Shown: piece by piece, positions 43,321 through 53,300 of the stretch | Layout of the letters: each line of letters opens with the position of its first letter | Numbering within the stretch: the first letter of the stretch is position 1 | Assembly: GCA_019113825.1 (NCBI GenBank) | Contig: DXGR01000149.1 | Coordinates: forward strand, 1 to 58,268 | DNA length: 58,268 nucleotides | DNA from: Candidatus Stackebrandtia excrementipullorum | GTDB taxonomy: Bacteria > Actinomycetota > Actinomycetes > Mycobacteriales > Micromonosporaceae | Reading direction: 5' to 3' | Notes under the pieces: model-generated | Seen by the model: the letters and a program-made list of their open reading frames with translations, nothing else | What the model was told of the DNA's origin: nothing | The model's database searches: none | Made by a program: the position numbers and the translations under genes

Positions 43321-43528
43321 ACACCACGACGCAGACAACCCACCCACAGGCCCACAACACCCCGAGCCCCACAACGCAAGGCACCGACCCGCGCCGCCTA
43401 CCAACCATGTAGGCAAGCGGGCCGACACCACGACACAGACAACCCACCCACAGGCCCGCAACGCCCGGGCCCCGCGACGCAAGGCACCGACCCGCGCCGC
43501 CTACGAACCGTGTAGGCAAGCGGGGCGG
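43321..43528. repeat. 104-bp tandem repeat, two imperfect copies
   Basis: The unit starts ACACCACGAC at 43321 and again at 43425, an exact 104-base period. Shared blocks include CAGACAACCCACCCACAGGC, GCAAGGCACCGACCCGCGCC and GTAGGCAAGCGG. Each copy contains a small hairpin (CCTAC...GTAGG, at about 43397-43413 and 43501-43517) whose loop differs between copies. The copies differ at several scattered sites, so duplication is not recent. It lies upstream of the dehydratase gene and downstream of the ROK gene, outside coding sequence. It could be a dispersed genomic repeat. Confidence 0.8.
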
Positions 43529-43562
43529 TAACACCGCGTCGCGGATGGCCGGGCGTTGCGGG

Positions 43563-44732
43563 TTATTGGGAGAGTTCGTCGCGGACGGTGTCCAGCGCCA
43601 CCTTCACGGCTCCACGCAGGACGGGTTCGGTGTCCGCGGTTCCCACGACGACTTTCGGCTCCATGGGGGCTATACGGGGAAGAGCCGCCGTCACGCGGTC
43701 GGCGAGGGCTTCTCCGCCCGCGTAGCCGACTTCGCCTCCCAACACGATCAGGGCGGGATCGAGGACCGAGCAGACGGAGGAGACGCCCAGGGCCATGCGG
43801 TCGGCGACCTGATCCAGGAATTCAGCGTTTTTGCCTTCGTCGTCGGTGACCGCGTGGGCGATCTTGTCGACGGCGTCGTTACCCGTGATTCCGAGATTCT
43901 CGCCGAGGGTTTCGATCACGTCGGCACCGATGAGTCTTTGGAACGAGCCTTTGGCGCGGCGGGTCACGGGTCCTTCCGGGAGGGTCGTCCCGGTGACGGG
44001 GAGATAGCCGATCTCTCCGGCGCCGCCGTTGGCTCCGCGGTGTAGTTTGCCGCCGAGCACGATGCCGACGCCCAATCCTCGACTGAACCAGACGTAGACG
44101 AAGTCGTCGACGCCTTGTGCCGCGCCTTCTCGGTGTTCGGCGACGGCGGCGAGGTTGACGTCGTTTTCGATGACGACGGGTTTGCCGAGGTCGGCTTCGA
44201 GTGCATCGTGGAGTCCTCGATGCCAGGTGGGGAGATCCCAGGCGAACCCGATGTCGCCTGACCCGGGGTCGATGATGCCGGGGGCGGCGAGCATGACGCG
44301 GCTGACCTTGTCGACGGTGGTGTCGGCGGCGATGGCCGCCGCTTCGACGGCTCGTCGGACGACCTCGACGGGTGGGTCGCCGTCGGTAAGTTCGAGCTCT
44401 ACGCGGCCTTTGATCTCTCCCACGAGGTCGGCGCAGGCGGCGACGATGAAACCGGGACCGACGTTGATGCCGACGACGTAGGCGTAGGAGCCGACGACGG
44501 CGTACACCTGTGCGTTGGGGCCACGGTTACCGGCCCGGGTGCCGATGGCCTCGATGAGACCTCGTGATTCCAGCCTTTCCACCATTTGGGAGGCGGTGAC
44601 TTTGGAGAGCGATGTGGCGGCGGCCAGTTGTGCTCTGGTTTGCGGGCCTTCGGCGAACAACAGGTTCAAGGCGGCGCGGTCGTTGAGAACCCTCAGCAGT
44701 TGTGGAACACCGGGTGACTGACGCTGCGCCAT
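43563..44732 (-). CDS. ROK-family transcriptional repressor (NagC/XylR-like)
   Basis: The 389-residue protein has an N-terminal winged helix (TRAQLAAATSLSKVTASQMV, ERLESRGLIEAIG) and a sugar-kinase-like ROK domain. The domain includes VMLAAPGIIDPGSGDIGFAW, the DLPTWHRGLHDALEADLGKP linker, VVIENDVNLAAVAEHREGAA and GLGVGIVLGGKLHRGANGGA. The usual zinc motif (CxCGxxGC) after the GEIG element is absent: GEIGYLPV leads into a cysteine-free loop. This kind of repressor senses a sugar. It is divergent from the GH3 hexosaminidase gene, its likely target. AAAGGT precedes ATG 44732. Confidence 0.9.
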   Translation of the reverse strand: MAQRQSPGVPQLLRVLNDRAALNLLFAEGPQTRAQLAAATSLSKVTASQMVERLESRGLIEAIGTRAGNRGPNAQVYAVVGSYAYVVGINVGPGFIVAACADLVGEIKGRVELELTDGDPPVEVVRRAVEAAAIAADTTVDKVSRVMLAAPGIIDPGSGDIGFAWDLPTWHRGLHDALEADLGKPVVIENDVNLAAVAEHREGAAQGVDDFVYVWFSRGLGVGIVLGGKLHRGANGGAGEIGYLPVTGTTLPEGPVTRRAKGSFQRLIGADVIETLGENLGITGNDAVDKIAHAVTDDEGKNAEFLDQVADRMALGVSSVCSVLDPALIVLGGEVGYAGGEALADRVTAALPRIAPMEPKVVVGTADTEPVLRGAVKVALDTVRDELSQ

Positions 44733-44932
44733 CGAAATGGACCTTTCATGCCTTCGGTTGCCGGGAGCCGCCGAGTTTCTTACCGTATCGCCGCTCTGCA
44801 AGGGGCCAGGCGGTGACGACGGCCGGGTATCTGCATCTTTCCCCATTGACCTGGGCTCGGGCAAGGCGCGGTGGTCGTCTGTTCGAACCCGGGCGACCGC
44901 TGGGGTGGACCGGTTTTGTCGGTGTCCCATAG

Positions 44933-44950
44933 ACTAATCGATAGTTTAGT
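44933..44950. promoter_or_regulatory. Putative ROK operator between the repressor and GH3 genes
   Basis: ACTAA (44933-44937) and TTAGT (44946-44950) form an inverted repeat with an eight-base spacer, embedded in the most AT-rich DNA of this locus. It resembles ROK-type (XylR-like) sites, which use TTAGTTT arms. It lies 29 bases before the GH3 start, over the likely -10 region (GATAGT at 44940). Confidence 0.5.
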
Positions 44951-44978
44951 TTCTAATAGGTCGGCGAATAGGACATCC

Positions 44979-46448
44979 ATGACGCAACGTTCAGATCTTC
45001 GCACCTTGGCGCTGCGAACGCTTATCCCCGGCTTCACCGGGACAAGCGCACCCTCATGGGCACTGGACCTGCTCGCCGAAGGCCTGGGCGGCTACTGCCT
45101 GTTCTCTTTCAACGTGACCGATCCCGAGCAGCTGGCACGGCTGAACGCATCACTGCGCGACGCGGGACCGTCGGCGATCATCGCCGCCGACGAGGAGGGG
45201 GGTGACGTCACCCGGTTGCACACCGTCACCGGCAGTCCCTACCCCGGAAACGCCGCGCTCGGCGCGGTCGACGATCCCGTTTTGACGACCGCCATTCACC
45301 GGTCAATCGGAAACGAACTCGTCGCCGCCGGTGTGAACCTCAATTTTGCTCCCGCCGTCGACGTGAACGTCGAGGACGCCAACCCGGTGATCGGTACCCG
45401 TTCATTCGGCCGCGACCCCCGGAGCGTGGCCCGGCACGCGGCCGCCGCAGTCAAAGGTTTGCAGGAGGTCGGCGTGGCCGCCTGCGCGAAGCATTTCCCC
45501 GGTCACGGGGCTACGACCGTCGACTCGCACCTGGCGATACCAACCGTCGACGTTCCCCTGTCGGTGTTGCGCGAACGTGAACTCGTTCCGTTCGTTGCCG
45601 CCATTGAAGCCGGGGTTCGGACCATCATGAGCGGGCATATTCGCGTTCCCGCCGTCACCGGTGACGCGCCGGGCACCTTGTCCCGCGCCGCCATGACCGG
45701 ACTGCTGCGCGACGAGCTCGGATTCGACGGGGCGATCGTCACCGACGCCATGGAGATGCAGGGCGCTTCGGGGAAGCTGGGCATCCCGGAGGCCGTGGTG
45801 CAGGCCCTGCTGGCCGGGTGCGACCTGATCTGCACCGGCGGCGAGACGCAGAAAGCCGGTCCCATGACCGATGTGATCGATGCGACGGTCGACGCGATCA
45901 CCACTGCCGTCTCCGACGGAAGGCTTCCCGTCGAACGGCTCGAGGACGCCGTGGCCCGCGGTGACGCGCTACGCGCCTGGCAGGCCGAACGCGACGGTTC
46001 ACAGGCCGGACGGGAGTTGGGACTGGAGGCGGCTCGACAAGCCATCACGCTCGAGGGCGTGATCGGCGACCTGTCCCGGGCCGTGATCGTGCAGATCGAC
46101 TCCCCCGCCAACATCGCCGTCGGTGACGCCGCGTGGGGCGTGACCCCGCTGTTGACCAAGCTGCTTCCCGACGCCGAGGTGCACTACGTCGAAAACGATG
46201 CGGAGGTCTCACGAAAGCTGGTGCGCAGCGTCCGGGGTCGGCCGGTGGTCGTGGTGTCGCGAGACACTCATCGCCGAGCCGACGCTCGCGCGCTGGTCAA
46301 CGACCTGGCTGCCGTCACATCGGTGGTTCTGGTCGAAATGGGCTGGCCCGCGGCGTGGCGGCCGGACGGGGTTACCGGGTACCTGGCCACCTATGGTGCG
46401 GCATCGGCGAACGCCCGGGCCGCTGCGGAGATTCTTGTGAACCGGTGA
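44979..46448 (+). CDS. Glycoside hydrolase family 3, beta-N-acetylhexosaminidase-like (NagZ type)
   Basis: The 489-residue protein is a cytoplasmic GH3 enzyme. The NagZ loop KHFPGHG (171-177, His176 the likely acid/base) is followed by ATTVDSHLAIPTV. The nucleophile Asp256 lies in GAIVTDAMEMQGA. The IAADEEGGDVTRL segment and the ATP-less C-terminal domain complete it. Family members remove N-acetylglucosamine from muropeptides or chitin fragments, some by phosphorolysis. There is no signal peptide. ATG 44979 follows ATAGGA. It is probably controlled by the divergent ROK repressor and fits N-acetylhexosamine salvage. Confidence 0.9.
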   Translation: MTQRSDLRTLALRTLIPGFTGTSAPSWALDLLAEGLGGYCLFSFNVTDPEQLARLNASLRDAGPSAIIAADEEGGDVTRLHTVTGSPYPGNAALGAVDDPVLTTAIHRSIGNELVAAGVNLNFAPAVDVNVEDANPVIGTRSFGRDPRSVARHAAAAVKGLQEVGVAACAKHFPGHGATTVDSHLAIPTVDVPLSVLRERELVPFVAAIEAGVRTIMSGHIRVPAVTGDAPGTLSRAAMTGLLRDELGFDGAIVTDAMEMQGASGKLGIPEAVVQALLAGCDLICTGGETQKAGPMTDVIDATVDAITTAVSDGRLPVERLEDAVARGDALRAWQAERDGSQAGRELGLEAARQAITLEGVIGDLSRAVIVQIDSPANIAVGDAAWGVTPLLTKLLPDAEVHYVENDAEVSRKLVRSVRGRPVVVVSRDTHRRADARALVNDLAAVTSVVLVEMGWPAAWRPDGVTGYLATYGAASANARAAAEILVNR

Positions 46449-46589
46449 CATACCGACCACTGAGGATCCTTTATGGCCGGTGGCCTTTCATCGGTGTGAG
46501 CAATGGGGTTACGATGCCCCTATGCCCTCGCACGATCCCTCCTGTTCTTTCGCTGCGCTCGTCAAAAGCCGCCGCCAAGGCACCCCGAC

Positions 46590-48947
46590 ATGACCGGCGA
46601 ACTGGAATCACTGACCTACACCGAATGCGCCGAAGGCGAAAGCCTCAGCGGTGAAGGTGGTTTCGGATTCCAAGCCGCGTCCGCCGGCGCGGGAACCACC
46701 GCGCGGCGGCTCGTCGCCCACAATCTCCTCCACGAGGGCGACCCGCTGAGATCGGTACCGTCGGAATCGTTGGCGCACATCGCCGCCGACGGGTGGTTCG
46801 CCACCGCGAAGGGCACCTACCTCGGTCCCGCCACCGACGGCGCCGCAAACCACCTCACGCACGCCGTCGCGGTCGCGGACCCGGCGGCGTACTCGCACGT
46901 GCGTCCGGCCCAACTACTCGGTTCGCCCTTCTGGTTGACCACACCGGTTCCACCGGGCCCCACCGAGCCCGTCGCCGCGGGATGGACACCTGGTCTTCCG
47001 GGGGAGACGATCGTCGAATTCGTGCGGGACCGTCCACACGGTACCGAATGGCTGGTGGCGCTTCACTCGGTCCTGTCCGATGAACAGGACCAGCGTCGCA
47101 TCACGTTCGTCGGCGACGACCTACAACAGGTGTGTTCGTGGATCGCCGCGGTGACAATCCTGTTGCCTTCACACGTCGCGCTGCGAGTCGGCTTCAAACT
47201 GCCGGTATTGGATCCGTTGCAACGCAGCGCCCACCGTCTGGTCAGCGTAACCCCCGAGGAGGCGCCGCCCGGCCTGTCTGCCGCCGACCCGCACGGCATG
47301 CACGTGTTCGATCTTCGCACCGATGAGCACAGCCTCGTTTACATCGACCCCGCCTCGGAGGCGTGGGTGTCGATCCTGATGCAACACGGCGTCGACCGGC
47401 TGGACGAGGCCGTCGAGTTCGCCGCCGCCTCTGACCTGCCGCCCAGTCCGGCCGTCTCGTTGGCGGCGGCGTGTGTGTTCGATGAGCCGCCGCCGCGGCG
47501 TGATGCCGGCAAGGTCGCCAACTGGCTGGTCTACGGCTCCGACGATCGTTACGCCGCACACGGCCGCGCGCTGACGGACATGCTGCTGGATTACCCGGAT
47601 CCGCCGTACGACCTACTGGTGGCCCTGGACGACCTGTGCACGATGGGGCGGCTCCCGGGTCGCGGTGCCGACATCCGGTTGGCGCTTCTGGAACACGAAT
47701 GTCGTGATGTCACCGAGGTCGGCATCTACCGTCCCGACCGCCTCGACGAGATCCCCTTCGACGAATGGGAGACCGAGCATCACGATCAAGCGGTCAAACT
47801 GTTGACCGAAACCCTCAACACGGTGCACTCCGACCGTTTTCATCTGGTCCTTCGACTTGCAGACCGTTTCACATTGGACACACCGACGTGGGAATCGGCG
47901 GTCGCGGCGCGGTTCATCACGTGGTGGGCCGAACACCCACATCTGTCACCCGATCCCTGTCAGGGTCCCGGTGGGGATGCGTTGCGTGAACGCCTGCATG
48001 CGGTGCTCCGCCACAAGTGCGAAGCCGACGACGTCGAGGCCGACCGTATCGGTCGTGAGTGGAGCGATCGTGCGTGGTTGTGGTTCAACACGCCGGACAT
48101 CGACGATGCCCTGTACTGTGCCTGCCTGTCCCACATGATGGCCGTGGGCACCCTCGACGAACGACTCCGTCTGGTCACCCACCATCTCGAGCACGCCGAA
48201 TCGAGTGACCTGAACTGGCTGGCAGGAGTGCTGTGGCGTCGTTGTGCACCGAACACGGCCGAATTGGACGTTCTCGCCGACAGGTCTCCGACCGGACTGG
48301 CCGTCGACCAACAGCTGTTGAGCGTGCTGTGCGAGGAACTACTGCATCCGCAGTCGCGGCTGAAGCCCAGCCGTCTCAACACCGCCGCGGAACTCGTCCG
48401 CAAGGAACTACTCGCCGACCCCGACGTGGCGGAACTGGTCGAGCACGACGCGACGTTGCGCGACCTGGCGACCAACCCGGCCGAGGTCGAGAACCTCGCA
48501 TCGGTGACGGACTACCTGGTCTCCACGCCACAGCTGTTGCGGCTGCACGAATCCACCGTGATCGACGCGTTCTCTCAGACGCGGGACCTACACGCGATCC
48601 TGTCGTTGTTGCACCTGTGCAGCAACGCGGGACAAGACCGGTACGCGATGGCACTGATAGGCAGACTCAACGAACCCCGCTCGGCGCGAGACGTGTTCAC
48701 CGCCTACATCGTGATCACACGTCAGTTGGCCTCGGCCGGACGAATCCGTCGGTTGGAGGCGATGATCGAAGACATCCTGCTGGACGAGGAAGACCCGTTG
48801 TACAGGCGGGCAGTCGACATTCTCGCCGCCTTCAACGAGGAGCTGCACCGGGAGTTCACCGAACACTGCGACCGGTTGCGCACCCGAGCGCAGACGCCGT
48901 TGGTAAAACGGCTCCTCGGCCCACTGTTGGGCGACAAAACCGAATAG
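46590..48947 (+). CDS. GTPase-associated protein 1 (GAP1)-like protein
   Basis: The 785-residue protein starts with the GAP1-N2 type domain: LESLTYTECAEGESLSGEGG followed by FGFQAASAGAG, and SPFWLTTPVPPG. A GAP1-middle-like part follows (WLVALHSVLSDEQDQRRITF, LLPSHVALRVGFKLPVLDPL), and the remaining 500 residues are helical. In other actinobacteria such proteins are encoded next to TRAFAC-class GTPases and effector-associated modules and are thought to belong to conflict or signalling systems. Here no GTPase gene follows; a terminator comes at once. ATG 46590 lies nine bases after AAGG. The function is unknown, and this looks like an orphan member. Confidence 0.8.
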   Translation: MTGELESLTYTECAEGESLSGEGGFGFQAASAGAGTTARRLVAHNLLHEGDPLRSVPSESLAHIAADGWFATAKGTYLGPATDGAANHLTHAVAVADPAAYSHVRPAQLLGSPFWLTTPVPPGPTEPVAAGWTPGLPGETIVEFVRDRPHGTEWLVALHSVLSDEQDQRRITFVGDDLQQVCSWIAAVTILLPSHVALRVGFKLPVLDPLQRSAHRLVSVTPEEAPPGLSAADPHGMHVFDLRTDEHSLVYIDPASEAWVSILMQHGVDRLDEAVEFAAASDLPPSPAVSLAAACVFDEPPPRRDAGKVANWLVYGSDDRYAAHGRALTDMLLDYPDPPYDLLVALDDLCTMGRLPGRGADIRLALLEHECRDVTEVGIYRPDRLDEIPFDEWETEHHDQAVKLLTETLNTVHSDRFHLVLRLADRFTLDTPTWESAVAARFITWWAEHPHLSPDPCQGPGGDALRERLHAVLRHKCEADDVEADRIGREWSDRAWLWFNTPDIDDALYCACLSHMMAVGTLDERLRLVTHHLEHAESSDLNWLAGVLWRRCAPNTAELDVLADRSPTGLAVDQQLLSVLCEELLHPQSRLKPSRLNTAAELVRKELLADPDVAELVEHDATLRDLATNPAEVENLASVTDYLVSTPQLLRLHESTVIDAFSQTRDLHAILSLLHLCSNAGQDRYAMALIGRLNEPRSARDVFTAYIVITRQLASAGRIRRLEAMIEDILLDEEDPLYRRAVDILAAFNEELHREFTEHCDRLRTRAQTPLVKRLLGPLLGDKTE

Positions 48948-48949
48948 AA

Positions 48950-48981
48950 AACCCGCCGAGCCCGAACGGGCTCGGCGGGTT
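48950..48981. terminator. Bidirectional terminator between GAP1 and amidase genes
   Basis: AACCCGCCGAGCCCG (48950-48964) and CGGGCTCGGCGGGTT (48967-48981) are perfect complements over 15 bases with almost no spacer, so the working loop is GAAC. It sits between convergent stops. Confidence 0.9.
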
Positions 48982-48989
48982 CGAAACTT

Positions 48990-50081
48990 TTACGCCTCCG
49001 ACACCCGAACAGCGTCGGCAATGACGTAACCGGCTTCGCCGGTTTGACGGCTCACGCCGACCACGTCGTGTGTACCCGCGGTCAAGGTGTGCGTTCCGAG
49101 ATCCACCCAGCGGCCGCCGCCGGTGGCCTGGTTGAGCACCACGGTCTCCGCACCACTGGCTGCGTAGACGATGAACGGAGTCGCCGTGTTGTAACCGGCG
49201 ACGGAGGGATACCAGGTCTCGACCTTGTATTCACCGTCGGCGGGTATCTCAACGGCGAACTTCGCCTCGTCCGGCTCGTCCGCCGGGTCTGCGAACTTGT
49301 AGTCGGCACCGTGCTTGTTGTCGGAGTAGGTCGAGGTCGCCCACGCGGCACCGGCGGTGAACCCCTCCGAAGTGTTGTCGACGATCACAGAGAACCCGGG
49401 CGGGTCTCCGCCTCCGTCCAGCTTCGCCTGTACCTCTTCACGCAGCTGGGGAAGTTTCGCATACAAGGCGTCACCGGGGCAGGCGGTGGCGACAAAGTCG
49501 CGGTGCCCGTAGATTTCCGTGGCCGGTATGCCGTACTGCACGCACACGTAGGCGCAGAAGTCGACCATGCTGTTCCACAGCTCGTCCGGCGGCAGGATCG
49601 AGGTGAACGTTCCCTCGTTTTCGATGCCGATCCCGTCGGTGTTCGCTCCGGGAGCGTGCGCACCCTGCACCATGCCGTTACCGTCGTCAAGGTGCTGGAG
49701 GCTCGTGTGACGCCCCTCCATGATGTATCCGCCGCGACTGATCGTGAAGTGCTGTCCCGAATCCGCCCAGTTCCGCGGCGGATCCATGTGCCAACCCTGA
49801 ATCTGGTAGGCGAGGTTATAGGCGTCCTGCTGTGTCGTACCGGTGGTGTTGGAGCTTGCCGTGTGGTGAATGACGATCTTGTTGGCGTTGTTCGGCAACT
49901 GGGTCAGACCACGCGGCGCGCGAGCGCCCCATTCTGCGGTGCCGGCGATCGTCGGCCGGGCCACATCGGCCTGTGCCACGTTCGTCGTCAGTAGAGCTCC
50001 GCCGCCGGCTGCTGCGCCGACGCCGACCAAAACTGCGCCACGGATAGCGTTCCGCCGGGAAATCCGAGGGCTTGTTGACAT
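48990..50081 (-). CDS. Tat-exported PGRP/amidase with golvesin-like domain
   Basis: The 363-residue protein starts with a twin-arginine-type signal (ISRRNAIRGAVLVG...LLTTNVAQA). A PGRP/N-acetylmuramoyl-L-alanine amidase domain follows: WGARAPRGLTQLPNNANKIV, IHHTAS (zinc ligand His72 or His73) and IYGHRDFVATACPGD. The C-terminal 110 residues form a golvesin-like sandwich (AKFAVEIPADGEYKVETWYP, VVGVSRQTGEAGYVIADAVR). It degrades or remodels cell wall outside the membrane. GGGAG precedes ATG 50081; longer starts are not conserved. The second amidase with this tail in the window (41183) uses the Sec route instead. Confidence 0.92.
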   Translation of the reverse strand: MSTSPRISRRNAIRGAVLVGVGAAAGGGALLTTNVAQADVARPTIAGTAEWGARAPRGLTQLPNNANKIVIHHTASSNTTGTTQQDAYNLAYQIQGWHMDPPRNWADSGQHFTISRGGYIMEGRHTSLQHLDDGNGMVQGAHAPGANTDGIGIENEGTFTSILPPDELWNSMVDFCAYVCVQYGIPATEIYGHRDFVATACPGDALYAKLPQLREEVQAKLDGGGDPPGFSVIVDNTSEGFTAGAAWATSTYSDNKHGADYKFADPADEPDEAKFAVEIPADGEYKVETWYPSVAGYNTATPFIVYAASGAETVVLNQATGGGRWVDLGTHTLTAGTHDVVGVSRQTGEAGYVIADAVRVSEA

Positions 50082-50283
50082 GAGTTGTGCTCCCAGGGGG
50101 TAAGGGATCAAAAAACGATCACTTGTACACGGCCGCGGGGCCCCTGCGGCCGAATAGTGTTCGTACCACGATCCCCACACCGTGGCCAACCCCACGAGTC
50201 ACGAAATATGCATAATTTATGCCCCCGTCACCTGCGGTAACGGGCCACGTGCATCTCCGGTGACCGCATCATCGGGACAAAAC

Positions 50284-50316
50284 AACGATGCCCCGGCGTC
50301 TCGCCGGGGCATCGTT
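50284..50316. terminator. Strong terminator after gdhB
   Basis: AACGATGCCCCGGCG (50284-50298) pairs with CGCCGGGGCATCGTT (50302-50316), a perfect 15-bp stem with a TCT loop. It ends the minus-strand gdhB transcript (stop at 50328). Confidence 0.9.
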
Positions 50317-50327
50317 ATCGTCGGGGA

Positions 50328-53300
50328 TCAGACCGTACGTCCCCCGCTACGGGACGCCGAAGCCTGAACCAGGGTACGGATTTGACGCAGCAACACCGAC
50401 AGTGCCGCCAGGTCGGCATCGGACCCCGCGAACTCGTCCATTGCGCTGTTCACGCGGCTCAACGTCGCCGCATTGTCGCCCTCCCACTGGCTCACACGGT
50501 CGGATGCCGAAAGATCGGCGTCCGTGGAGGTCATGACCTCGGAGGTCAAAGCCGCCATCGCCGCGTACAGGTCGTAGCGAAGCGCCATGCGCGCCAGTGT
50601 CTGCCAACGGTCCTGTCGGCTCAACGCAGAAATCTTGGTCAGGACCTCGTCGGCTTGGAAGTGAGCGGTGATCGTGAAGTAGACGTCGGCGACCGACTCG
50701 AAGTCCCGACCGAGTTTGTCGGCCACATCGACCACGTCGATCAGCCCGAAGCCGTACATGAGACCGACAACCCGGTCGGCCAGTTCCTCGGGCACTCCCT
50801 TGGTGATCAGACGCCCGGCATACTCACGCATGCCGTCGACTTCACTGCCACGCAACAGTTCGGTGATCCTCGGCAGAAGGGCGGAGACCCCCGACCGAAG
50901 GCGTTTGATCTCACCGTGAACGTCCAGCGGGACGCGACGGTTCTGGACCAGCCACCGGGCGCCGCGGTCAAGCAGACGGCGGACGACAAGCTTCGCCGCG
51001 GTCTGTGCCGCAGCCGGGACCACGTTGTCGAGGTCCTCGATCTGCTGCCAGATCTCGTCCAGCTTGAAGACGTCGCGGATAATCACAAACGCCCGCAGAA
51101 CATCCGGGACCGCGCAGCTGGTTTCCTCCGCCACACGGAACACATAGGATGTTCCACCGCGGTTGACGACCTCGTTGACCACTGCGGTCGTCACGATCTC
51201 ACGCCGGAGCGGGTGCTCCGGCATGAGCCGGGCATAGCGTTCGCGCAACGGTGTCGGGAAGTAGTCCACGAGCACCGGTTCGGTCCAGGGTTCGTCGGGA
51301 AGCGACGTCTGGAGGATCTCGTCGGCCAGGCCGAGTTTGACGTAGGCCAACAAAACCGCCAGCTCGGGTTCGGTCAAACCCTTCGACGCCGCGATCCGCC
51401 GCTTGATCTCCTTCTCCGTCGGCAAAGCCTCGAGCTCGGGGTCCAGGTCGGCGGTGTTCGTCAGGTGTGTGATCAGGCGTCGATGCACCGACAGCAACTT
51501 GGCCGACTGAGCGTCGGCGCTGGCCAGTGCCGAGTTCTGTTCGTAGTTGTCCCGCAGAGACAGGTCTGCGACCTCGTCGGTCATCTCGACCAACAGTTGG
51601 TCACGGTCGGAGGCCCGCAATTCGCCGGCTGTGATCGCCTTCGACAACAAGACCTTGATGTTGACCTCGTGGTCGGACGAGTCGACTCCTGCGGAGTTGT
51701 CGATGAAGTCGGCCGCGATGTGGCCGCCCTTCATGGCGAACTCGATGCGGCCGCGCTGTGTGAAGCCGAGGTTGCCGCCTTCGCCGACGACGGTGCACCG
51801 CAGATCCTCACCGTTGACCCGGAGAGTGTCGTTGCCCTTGTCACCGACATCGGCGTTGGTCTCGGTGGCGCCCTTCACGTAGGTACCGATACCACCGTTC
51901 CACAACAGGTCGACCTCGGCGCACAGGATCGCCTGGATCAGTTCGCTGGGCGTCATGTGCGCGACATCGTCCTCGATGGACAATGCCTGTCGTATCTCCG
52001 GTGTGAGCGGGATCGACTTGGCTGACCTGGAGAAGACTCCACCACCCTTGCTGATGATCGAGGAGTCGAAATCCTCCCACGTGGACCGTGGCAGATTGAA
52101 CAACCGTTGCCGTTCTGCGTACGCGGCCGCGGTATCTGGATCGGGGTCGATGAAAATGTGAATGTGGTTGAACGCCGCGACCAGTCGGGTGTGAGGCGAG
52201 CGCAGCAGTCCGTTACCGAACACATCGCCGCCCATGTCACCGATACCGACAGCCGTGTGTTCCTGAGTCTGGGTGTCCACACCCAGTTCACGGAAGTGAC
52301 GTTTCACCGACTCCCAGGCGCCACGCGCGGTGATCCCCATCTTCTTGTGGTCGTAACCGGCCGAACCACCCGAGGCAAACGCGTCGCCAAGCCAGAAGTT
52401 GTACTTGGCGGCGACCTCGTTGGCAAGGTCGGAGAACGTGGCGGTTCCCTTGTCCGCGGCCACCACCAGGTAGGTGTCGTCCCCGTCGTGACGCACCACC
52501 TCGGCCGGCGGCAGGACCTTGCCGGCCGGGTCGATGTTGTCGGTGATGTCCAACAACGCCGAAATGAACGCCTGGTAGCAGGCTTTTCCTTCGGCCTGCA
52601 GCGCCTCGCGTTCGGCGGGCGGGTTCTTCACCACGAAACCACCCTTGGCGCCCACCGGCACGATGACGGCGTTCTTGACTGCCTGGGCCTTGACGAGGCC
52701 GAGGATTTCGGTGCGGAAGTCCTCTTTACGGTCCGACCAGCGGAGGCCACCGCGTGCGACCTTGCCGAACCGAAGATGTACGCCCTCGAACCGAGGCGAG
52801 TACACGAAGACCTCAAAAGCCGGCCTCGGCGCAGGAAGCTCCGGAATGGACTGCGGGTCCAGTTTGAACGCCACGTACGGCTTCGGACGTCCGTCGGCGC
52901 TGCGCTGGAAGTAGGACGTACGCAACGTCGCCTGAATCATGTCGAGGTAGGCCCGCAGGATGCGGTCCGCGTCGAGACTGGGCACTTCTTCCAGGCCGGC
53001 TTCGATCCGCTGAACAATCTGCGCGGCCGCATCCGTGCGAGCCTCGGCCGTCAGCTGCATCTCCGGGTCGAACCGGGTCTCGAACAGCTCCACGAGCATC
53101 GCTGCCAGCTGCGGGTGTGTCCCCAGGGTGGTGGCCATGAACGTCGAGGAGTGAAGGTTCCCGGCCTGTCGCAGGTAACGGGAGTAGGCCCGCAGGATCA
53201 CCACCTGCCGCCACGTCAGGCCCGCCTTCAGGACCAGCGCGTTGAAGTCGTCGGTCTCCGCCTCGCCCCGCCACGATGCGGAGAAGGCGTTCTCCACGAT

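Noticed and set aside
43022-43534. A 170-residue minus-strand frame with repeated VGG and WVVC peptides upstream of the dehydratase
   Set aside because: The apparent peptide repeats come from the 104-bp DNA repeat. There is no ribosome site, and the real dehydratase start is downstream at 43224.
44860-44905. A T-arm-like GTTCGAACCC that could mark a tRNA gene
   Set aside because: No acceptor, D or anticodon arm can be folded around it, and it lies inside the ROK-GH3 intergenic region.
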